Positions 9,899 through 16,519 of a DNA stretch of 64,000 nucleotides are shown piece by piece. Within the stretch, counting starts at the first letter, position 1; every line of letters starts with the position of its first letter. Below the pieces are notes generated by a model, which made no database searches, was not told the origin of the DNA, and worked only from the letters and a program-made list of their open reading frames with translations. The DNA comes from Verrucomicrobiota bacterium. GTDB taxonomy: Bacteria; Verrucomicrobiota; Verrucomicrobiia; Limisphaerales; J093. The stretch lies in the NCBI GenBank assembly GCA_022710935.1, contig JAKLFY010000008.1, positions 1-64,000 of the forward strand. Direction: 5' to 3'. The position numbers and the translations under genes were made by a program.

Positions 9899-9954
9899 TC
9901 CGAACTCCCATCTCCGAACTCCCATCTCCGAACTCCCATCTCCGAACTCCCATC
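9899..9954. repeat. 14-bp tandem repeat, four exact copies
   Basis: The unit TCCGAACTCCCATC is repeated four times without change (9899, 9913, 9927, 9941), followed by a degenerate TTCC. It lies about 50 bp upstream of the cdsA start. Copy number in such a perfect short array is likely to vary between strains. Confidence 0.92.
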
Positions 9955-10004
9955 TTCCACCGCGCGCTCGACACAAACCGACGACATCGGTTATCCCTTG
10001 GCCG

Positions 10005-10919
10005 ATGTCCGCGGTCCCAGCATCGACTTCGTCGCCCTTGTCGAAAGGAGCCACGTTTGTGCGCCGGCTTTCGAGCACTGTTGTCCTGTGGGCCGTGGTC
10101 ATCGCCGCCCTGTTTGCGCCGCATCGGGTTGTGGCCGACGTCTGTTTTATCGGCCTGATCGTGCTGTTGGGAGGGGCGGGATTGGTCGAGTTTTACGGCT
10201 TGATCGAGAAGCGCGGGCTGGTCTGTTTCAAGCGTTGGGGGATTGCGGGGGGGGGGCTGCTGCTCGGAGGCACATTCGCTTGCCTCTCGGGCTGGTGGGG
10301 GCCGCAGAACGCCCTCGGGCAGGCGAACGACTTCGAGACCGGGTTCCTGGTCCTGTTTGTCCTGGGCCTGTGCGCGCGTCAGTTGGTGTCCAAATCCAAT
10401 CCGTCCGGACTGACGGCGATTTCGACGACACTTTTTGGCCTGATGTATGTGGCGTGGTTGCTGAATTTCGTCCAGAAGATCCACTTTTATCCGGAAGCGA
10501 ACGGGCGGCTTTTCCTGATCTATTTCGTGCTGGTTACCAAGTGCAGCGACACGGGAGCGTACGTGGTGGGGTCGTTGATCGGGCGCCACAAAATGATCCC
10601 CCGGATCAGCCCGGGAAAGACCTGGGAAGGTTTTGGCGGCGCCATCCTGGCCTCGACGGTGGCGAGCGTGGCCTTTGTCATGCTGGCGCAAGGGCGGTTG
10701 ATCGGCATGAACAGCGGGCACGCGGTCATTCTCGGCGTGCTTCTGGGCGTCTCGGCCGTCGTGGGCGATCTGATCGAGTCTCTGTTGAAGCGGGAGGCGG
10801 GGGTGAAGGACTCGGGCCGGCTCTTTCCCGGCATCGGGGGCATATTGGACCTGCTGGACAGCATCCTGTTCAACGCCCCGCTGATGTACCTGTACCTTCG
10901 GCATGTGCTTGGGATCTGA
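10005..10919 (+). CDS. cdsA: Phosphatidate cytidylyltransferase
   Basis: 304 residues. It makes CDP-diacylglycerol from phosphatidate and CTP at the inner membrane, the branch point of phospholipid synthesis. Several membrane helices precede the conserved C-terminal part: SDTGAYVVGSLIGRHKM, then SPGKTWEGF, then VGDLIESLLKREAGVKDSG and PGIGGILDLLDS. The usual PGHGGxxDRxDS block reads PGIGGILDLLDS, so the His and Arg are replaced by Ile and Leu, while the Asp pair is kept. The frame stays open upstream to 9594, but that part consists of repeats; I chose the ATG at 10005. It lies 60 bp upstream of dxr, as often seen for cdsA-dxr. Confidence 0.88.
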   Translation: MSAVPASTSSPLSKGATFVRRLSSTVVLWAVVIAALFAPHRVVADVCFIGLIVLLGGAGLVEFYGLIEKRGLVCFKRWGIAGGGLLLGGTFACLSGWWGPQNALGQANDFETGFLVLFVLGLCARQLVSKSNPSGLTAISTTLFGLMYVAWLLNFVQKIHFYPEANGRLFLIYFVLVTKCSDTGAYVVGSLIGRHKMIPRISPGKTWEGFGGAILASTVASVAFVMLAQGRLIGMNSGHAVILGVLLGVSAVVGDLIESLLKREAGVKDSGRLFPGIGGILDLLDSILFNAPLMYLYLRHVLGI

Positions 10920-10979
10920 GGAGGTTGGGCGGCTCTGGACTTGGCCAAGGGCGGGCTGTTACGATGAGCGACGCCATTC

Positions 10980-12113
10980 ATGAAGAACGTCGTTGTTTTG
11001 GGCAGCACCGGCTCGATCGGGACCAGCACCATCAAGGTGGCGGAAGACCTGCCGGACCGTGTCCGATTGGTCGGTCTGGCGGCGGGCAACAACACCGAAC
11101 TTCTCGTCGAGCAGAGCCGCAAGTTCCAGCCCGAGGCCGTCTCGATCGGCAATTCGGATCGGGCGCCCGCGCTGCGGGAGACGGTGGGCGCATCGAGCCG
11201 CGTCTGCGTCGGCGCGGAAGGGTTGATCGAACTGGCCACGCTGCCCTCGGCCGACATCGTGCTGATCGCGATCGTGGGCACGGCGGGGCTGCAGCCGGCG
11301 CTGGCGGCCATTCGGGCGGGCAAGGACATTGCGATTGCCTCGAAGGAAATCCTGGTGATGGCGGGCGAGATTGTGATGCGGGAGGCGCAGCGCTTCGGAG
11401 TCCGTGTGTTGGCCGTGGACAGCGAGCATTCGGCGATCGCCCAATGCCTTGGAGACAAGCCGATGAGCTCGGTCCGGCGTCTCTGGCTGACGGCCTCCGG
11501 CGGTCCGTTTCGAAACACGCCGCGCTCGGACTTCGATCGAATCACGATGGCGCAGGCGCTGCGGCATCCGTCCTGGGTGATGGGGACGAAGATCACCATC
11601 GACTCGGCGACGTTGTTCAACAAGGGGCTCGAGATGATTGAAGCGCGCTGGCTCTTCGGTCTCGAGATGGACCAGGTGCAGGTCGTTGTGCATCCCCAGA
11701 GCATCGTGCATTCGATGGTCGAGTTCGTCGACGGCTCGATCCTTGCCCAGCTCTCGACCCCGGACATGTGTCTGCCGATCCAGTACGCGCTGACGTATCC
11801 GGACCGCGTGCCCAGCGAGCGCGTGCGGACGAATCTGGCGAAGATCGGGAGCCTGACCTTCGAGGAGCCGGATCCGGACCGCTTCCCGGCCTTGTCGCTG
11901 GCGCGCCATGCCGGCGAGGTGGGCGGCACGTTGCCGGCGGTGCTCAACGCGGCCAATGAAGTCGCGGTGGCGCTGTTCTGCGATGGGCGTCTGACGTTCC
12001 CGCAGATCAGCGCGCACGTGGCGGCTGTGATGGACCGGCACGAGGTCGTGGCCCATCCGACCCTCGATCGGATTCTCGAGGCGGATGCCTGGGCGAGAGG
12101 ACAGACTGCCTGA
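10980..12113 (+). CDS. dxr: 1-deoxy-D-xylulose 5-phosphate reductoisomerase
   Basis: 377 residues. It catalyses the NADPH-dependent, first committed step of the MEP isoprenoid pathway. The N-terminal nucleotide motif is VVLGSTGSIGTSTIKV (residues 4-19). Further motifs are ASKEILVMAGEI, the metal-binding VLAVDSEHSAIAQCL, and a stretch reading TASGGPFRNTPR then MGTKITIDSATLFNKGLEMIEA. ispE, from the same pathway, is about 9 kb away. The rseP-type protease gene that often follows dxr is absent; a DUF502 gene follows after a 263-bp gap that contains a small hairpin (GGACA/TGTCC) shortly after the stop. Confidence 0.96.
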   Translation: MKNVVVLGSTGSIGTSTIKVAEDLPDRVRLVGLAAGNNTELLVEQSRKFQPEAVSIGNSDRAPALRETVGASSRVCVGAEGLIELATLPSADIVLIAIVGTAGLQPALAAIRAGKDIAIASKEILVMAGEIVMREAQRFGVRVLAVDSEHSAIAQCLGDKPMSSVRRLWLTASGGPFRNTPRSDFDRITMAQALRHPSWVMGTKITIDSATLFNKGLEMIEARWLFGLEMDQVQVVVHPQSIVHSMVEFVDGSILAQLSTPDMCLPIQYALTYPDRVPSERVRTNLAKIGSLTFEEPDPDRFPALSLARHAGEVGGTLPAVLNAANEVAVALFCDGRLTFPQISAHVAAVMDRHEVVAHPTLDRILEADAWARGQTA

Positions 12114-12376
12114 GTCTTGCCACAGCCCGGACATCCGTGTCCTTGTCCCCCGCATGAGATTGCGACTCAAAAACGCGGTCGCATGTGGTGGCAAAAGCAA
12201 TCCGGTCGCAGGCGCGGGACGGTAGATGAACGTCCAGCACGCACTCCACCGCGGCACGAACGCGCCCTCGAGAACCGAGCAGAAAGGTGTCTCTTCGTGA
12301 GCGCCGTGGTGATGGGAGATGGGGGCTTTCGCATTTCGTAGTTTCGAGGGACCGGCCTTCCGGCTAGATTCACCCC

Positions 12377-13051
12377 ATGCGCAAGACAATCCTGCGTTGG
12401 CGGGCCAATTTCTTCACCGGCCTGCTGGTGGTGATGCCCGTTGCGGTGTCACTCGCCATTGTCCTCTGGCTGTTCAGCACTGTGTCCGGGGTGACAAATT
12501 CGTTGCTCTTCTTTTTGCCCAAGACCCTGACGCACGCGGGAGAGGGACAGGGACAGATGAGCTGGTACTGGAGTGTCCTCGCCCTCCTCATGGGCTTCCT
12601 TTTGGTGGCGATCGTGGGCCGGGCCACCCGGAATTACGTCGGACGGCAGCTCATTCGGGGTGTCGACCGACTGATGTCGAGCGTCCCGCTGCTCAACAAG
12701 ATCTATGGCACGCTCAAACAGGTCAACGAGGCCTTCACCTCGACCCAGAAATCCTCGTTCAAGCAGGTCGTCCTCATCGAGTACCCGCGCAAGGGCATCC
12801 ATTCGATCGGCTTTCTCACCAACGACGAGATTCCCGAAGCGTCCGTTCGTCTGGGCCAGACCATGGTGGGCGTGTTTGTTCCCACGACGCCCAATCCCAC
12901 AAGCGGATTCCTCGTGGTGGTCCCCCACGACCAGATCACCCGGTTGGATATGACCGTGGCCGACGCGTTCAAGTACATCTTCAGCCTCGGGTCCGTCGTG
13001 CCGGAATTGCGCGCTCCTTCGGCTGTCGAGAGCCGCCAGATCGCAGAATGA
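12377..13051 (+). CDS. DUF502 family membrane protein
   Basis: 224 residues. A basic start (MRKTILRWRANF) leads into a first membrane helix (FFTGLLVVMPVAVSLAIVLW), and a second follows near residues 57-75. The soluble part has the DUF502 hallmarks: VPLLNKIYGTLKQV, then a VVLIEYPRKGIHSIGFLT stretch, and VFVPTTPNPTSGFLVVVP. The family is widespread in bacteria and plants, and its function is not firmly known. The stop overlaps the recO start (ATGA at 13048), so the two are translationally coupled. Confidence 0.88.
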   Translation: MRKTILRWRANFFTGLLVVMPVAVSLAIVLWLFSTVSGVTNSLLFFLPKTLTHAGEGQGQMSWYWSVLALLMGFLLVAIVGRATRNYVGRQLIRGVDRLMSSVPLLNKIYGTLKQVNEAFTSTQKSSFKQVVLIEYPRKGIHSIGFLTNDEIPEASVRLGQTMVGVFVPTTPNPTSGFLVVVPHDQITRLDMTVADAFKYIFSLGSVVPELRAPSAVESRQIAE

Positions 13052-13734
13052 CCATCGAGCGCGCCACAGGCCTCGTCCTCCGCACTCGGCCCCTGACCGA
13101 GACAAGCCTGATCGTGCACTGGATCACCCCGGATTGCGGGCGCCTGGCCACGGTCGCCAAGGGCGCACGCAGACCCACATCGCCGTTCCGCGGCAAATTG
13201 GACATCTTCTATCTCGCTGAGTTCTCGTTTCAGCGCAGCCGCCGCTCCGATCTGCATACGCTTCGCGAGGTCGGCTTGCGGCAAACTCATCCCCATCTCC
13301 GCGAGGACTACGCCCGGCTTCGGCAGGCGGCCTACGGCGCCCTGCTGGTCGAACAGGTGACCGAGGCCCAGACTCCCTTGCCGGTCGTTTACGATCTGCT
13401 GGTCCGACTGGTGGACTGCCTCGACTCCGACGGCGCCCGGCCCCAGTACGTGCTGGCCTTCGAACTCAAGCTGCTCGCCGAGGGCGGCCAAGCCCCCGAC
13501 TGGAGCGCCGCCCGACTTGCCTCCGCCACCCGGGATCTGGCCCAGCAGCTCGCGGCAATCGAACTGCGCGAGGCCGCGCAGCTCGAACCGCCGTCGAAAG
13601 CGCTGGCTGAGCTGGGGACATTTCTCGAGCGATTCCTCGTTTACCATCTGGATCGCGTCCCGCGGGGGCGCGATGAGGCGATCGCAGCGCGTTCGCCTAC
13701 TGAAAGCCCAGCAAACGTCCGCCCTGGCAGGTGA
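13048..13734 (+). CDS. recO: DNA repair protein RecO
   Basis: 228 residues. RecO loads RecA onto SSB-coated DNA together with RecR. The N-terminal OB-fold starts TIERATGLVLRTRPLTETSLIV and includes VAKGARRPTSPFRGKLD. The helical part has the family text YVLAFELKLLAEGGQAPDW. The Cys cluster that forms a zinc site in many RecO proteins is missing, as in some other lineages. The start is fixed by the 4-nt overlap with the DUF502 gene. The 3' end overlaps the convergent feoB by 38 bp. Confidence 0.85.
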   Translation: MTIERATGLVLRTRPLTETSLIVHWITPDCGRLATVAKGARRPTSPFRGKLDIFYLAEFSFQRSRRSDLHTLREVGLRQTHPHLREDYARLRQAAYGALLVEQVTEAQTPLPVVYDLLVRLVDCLDSDGARPQYVLAFELKLLAEGGQAPDWSAARLASATRDLAQQLAAIELREAAQLEPPSKALAELGTFLERFLVYHLDRVPRGRDEAIAARSPTESPANVRPGR

Positions 13735-15988
13735 TGAAGGCCGCAATCCACGCCAACGCTCCCAGATAGGCCCACTGGAACAACGGCCACTTCCAGCCGT
13801 TGGTCTCGCGCCGAACGATCACGACCGTGCTGGCGCACTGCAGTGCAAAGACATAGAAGACCATCAGCGAGATCCCCATCAGCATCGTGTACTGAGGCCG
13901 ACCGTCCGGGTGAACCTGGCGGCGGAGTGTCAGCGCCAGGCTCTCGCCCTTGGCCTCCTCGGCGCGGCCCACGTTGTACACAACCGACATTGTGCTCACG
14001 AAAACCTCGCGCGCCGCAAACGAGGTGACGATCCCGACGCCGATCTTCCAATCGAATCCCAGCGGGCGAATGATCGGTTCGATCCATCGGCCCATGCGTC
14101 CCGCAACACTGTTGCGGAGCCGCGCGCCGGCTTGCTCCCCGCCCAGCCGCTCGATCTGTTCGCGAAGGGCGCTGTGCTCCGTTTCCGAGCCGCTCTGGGC
14201 CAGACGGGCTTCGAGTGTGCGGCGCGCCTCGTCGTATGGTCTCTCGACGTCGGCGCTGCGCGGGTAACTGGCAAGGAACCAGAGCAAAATGTTGATTCCC
14301 AAAATGACCGTTCCCGCCTGTTGCAGGAACACTGCCGCGCGGTCCCACATGTGGCGCAGAACTGCCGCCAGCATGGGACGCCTGTAGGGCGGCAGCTCCA
14401 TGACGAGCATCGGCGTGCGGCCCTTGAGCAGAGTCCGCTTGAAGATCCAGGCCGCGGACAGCGCCGCCACGGTCCCGAGCGCATACATGCTCAGGAGAGT
14501 CAACCCCGGCCACTTGATGAAGCCCAGCGCCCGCGTGTCGGGAATGCAGGCGGCAATCAGCACCGTGTAGACCGGCAGCCGCGCCGAGCAACTCATCAGT
14601 GGCGCGATCAGGATCGTCACCAGCCGGTCCCGCGCATTCTCGATCGTCCGCGTCGCCATGATGCCCGGGATGGCACAGGCGAAGGAACTCAGAAGCGGGA
14701 TGAAGCTCTTGCCGTGGAGGCCCACCTTGTTCATGAGCCTGTCCATGATGAAGGCCGCCCGGGCCATGTAGCCCGTGTCCTCGAGCAGGCCGATAAACAG
14801 AAACAACAGGCAAATCTGCGGCAGAAAGACCACCACCGCTCCCACCCCGGCGATCACCCCGTCCACCAAAAGGCTCCGGAGGTCGCCGGGGGGCAGCATC
14901 TGGGCCACCCCGCTGCCCAGCCAGGTCACTCCGGCCTCGAGCGCGTCCATCGGCAGCTTCGCGAACGCGAAAATGCTCTGGAACATCAGCGCCATCAACG
15001 CCGCGAAAATGACAAGGCCCCAAACCCTGTGCGTCAGCACCCGGTCCAGACGATCGCTCGGCGTCTCTTCCGCCACAACGGAATCGGTGACCGCCGCATC
15101 GTAAATCGCAGACACCCGGGCGTACCGCGATTCGATCGGCAGCGTTCGCCAATCGAGTCCCGCCGCCTGCAATCGCCCGCGGGCCGCAATCACGGAATCG
15201 CGCACAGCCGGCCCGTAAAGGGCGGGAACGGACACCAGGCTTTTCTCGTCCGAGAGAATCAGGCGGGCCGCCGGGCGCGCGGATTGGGGGCGGTTGGCGA
15301 AGGCCTTCTCGGACAGGAGTTGAGCCAGGGCCGCCGCCTCTTGCTCGAAAGGCCCCGGCAGGTTCGCGAACAGGGGGACCGGGCCGACGGCGACCTCGCC
15401 TCGATGCGCCGAGAGAATGCGCGATCGCAGGGCGGTCACCCCCTTTCGCGTGCTGGCAACCGTTGGAAAGACCGGCACGCCAAGCTGTTTCTGCAGCTCC
15501 GCCGCGTCGACCAAATGCCCGTTGTCGCGGGCCACATCCATCATGTTCAGCGCCACCAGCGTGGGATAGCCCAACTCGATGACCTGGGTCGCGTAGTAGA
15601 GATTCCTCTCGAGGTTCGAAGCGTCCACCACAACCACAACCAGGTCCGGAGGCGGCACGTCCTGCACCCGGTGAAACAAAATGTCCCCCGCAATCTGCTC
15701 GTCCAGCGATTGCGGACAGAGGCTGTAGGCCCCCGGCAGATCGAGAACATTGACCGGCGACGCGGGGTCGGTTCCGGTTAAACGCCCCTCCTTCCGCTCC
15801 ACAGTCACCCCGGCGTAGTTGCCCACCTTCGCGCGCAATCCCGTCAGGGCATTGAACAACGTCGTCTTTCCGCAGTTCGGATTGCCCGTGAGAACCACCA
15901 GGAACGGGGCGCCGCCCTTGGCCGAAGCCTCGTTTGGGCCTGGTCTGAAATGGCGTATGATACGGCGCACGGCTTCGGAGGCGAACAT
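13697..15988 (-). CDS. feoB: Ferrous iron transport protein B (GTPase-permease)
   Basis: 763 residues, standard FeoB size. The N-terminal G domain has G1 GNPNCGKTT near residues 36-44, the G2/G3 region (NYAGVTVERKEG, then LDLPGAYSL), and a NMMD motif standing for NKxD. A helical insert follows, then the membrane domain with two Gate segments (for example SCSARLPVYTVLIAACIP and FAAREVFVSTMSVVYNVG). It imports Fe(II) across the inner membrane. feoA lies 94 bp upstream on the same strand. Its last 38 bp overlap the end of recO tail to tail. Confidence 0.95.
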   Translation of the reverse strand: MFASEAVRRIIRHFRPGPNEASAKGGAPFLVVLTGNPNCGKTTLFNALTGLRAKVGNYAGVTVERKEGRLTGTDPASPVNVLDLPGAYSLCPQSLDEQIAGDILFHRVQDVPPPDLVVVVVDASNLERNLYYATQVIELGYPTLVALNMMDVARDNGHLVDAAELQKQLGVPVFPTVASTRKGVTALRSRILSAHRGEVAVGPVPLFANLPGPFEQEAAALAQLLSEKAFANRPQSARPAARLILSDEKSLVSVPALYGPAVRDSVIAARGRLQAAGLDWRTLPIESRYARVSAIYDAAVTDSVVAEETPSDRLDRVLTHRVWGLVIFAALMALMFQSIFAFAKLPMDALEAGVTWLGSGVAQMLPPGDLRSLLVDGVIAGVGAVVVFLPQICLLFLFIGLLEDTGYMARAAFIMDRLMNKVGLHGKSFIPLLSSFACAIPGIMATRTIENARDRLVTILIAPLMSCSARLPVYTVLIAACIPDTRALGFIKWPGLTLLSMYALGTVAALSAAWIFKRTLLKGRTPMLVMELPPYRRPMLAAVLRHMWDRAAVFLQQAGTVILGINILLWFLASYPRSADVERPYDEARRTLEARLAQSGSETEHSALREQIERLGGEQAGARLRNSVAGRMGRWIEPIIRPLGFDWKIGVGIVTSFAAREVFVSTMSVVYNVGRAEEAKGESLALTLRRQVHPDGRPQYTMLMGISLMVFYVFALQCASTVVIVRRETNGWKWPLFQWAYLGALAWIAAFITCQGGRLLGFQ

Positions 15989-16082
15989 GGGGGGCGAGGC
16001 GGCCTCACCCGGACTTCGGGCACAGATGCATGCTGCCCCGCCGGCAGGCCGGTTGAGGGCAAGAGGATCCTCGCCGGGCGGT

Positions 16083-16325
16083 TCAGGCCGCTCTCCGCTC
16101 CGGTGGAAGCGGTTCGACCCAGATGCTGTCGGCCAGCCCGGCGCTCAGGCCGAAGCGGACGTTGCAGACCTGACACACCACGCTGCGACTTCGCAAGAGA
16201 AGGCGGATCTGCTGTTCCTCGCAGAAGCCCATCTCGCGCAGCCGCTGACACTGCGCCGGGTCACCAAGCAATCGCTTGATGCGGACGCATGTGCCCGCCC
16301 GCACCTTGCTGAGCGGACACGTCAT
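16083..16325 (-). CDS. feoA: FeoA domain protein
   Basis: 80 residues from the ATG at 16325; a TTG at 16403 would add 26 residues without obvious similarity. It is a small SH3-like FeoA fold: LSKVRAGTCVRIKRLLGD, REMGFCEEQQIRLLLRS, and a C-terminal segment ending in a hydrophobic strand (LADSIWVEPL). It carries two extra Cys (VVCQVCNV). FeoA supports Fe(II) uptake by FeoB. It is first in the feoAB pair. Confidence 0.85.
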   Translation of the reverse strand: MTCPLSKVRAGTCVRIKRLLGDPAQCQRLREMGFCEEQQIRLLLRSRSVVCQVCNVRFGLSAGLADSIWVEPLPPERRAA

Positions 16326-16519
16326 CCGGCTCGAGCAGGGAGGGACGGCTGCGGCATTTGTGCTCACGCGCGGCACCGTAGCGGAATTGAGACTTGGTTG
16401 CAAGAGGCTTCTCGGCCCGGCGCTTGAGCCAAGTCAATTCCCGCGTCTAAAGATGCCGCCGCCCACGCCGCCGCACCCCCGCCCGCGAACCCATCTTTGG
16501 GCTCGACCCCTCGTCTCCG

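Larger units (their letters stand above)
9434..10004. other. 571-bp intergenic region rich in short repeats
   Basis: There is no convincing gene in this stretch. It holds a 42-nt REP-like palindrome (9554-9595), a 12-bp tandem repeat (9708-9740) and four exact copies of a 14-bp unit (9899-9954), all listed separately. It separates the LamG protein gene (-) from cdsA (+), so promoters for both must lie here. Long open frames crossing it lack coding character and are not called. Confidence 0.7.

Noticed and set aside
9899-9954. CRISPR or phase-variable coding repeat
   Set aside because: The 14-bp units have no spacers and lie outside any supported reading frame.
13517-15781. 754-residue open frame opposite feoB
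   Set aside because: It is an antisense shadow with low-complexity Arg/Gln/His content, while feoB is unambiguous.
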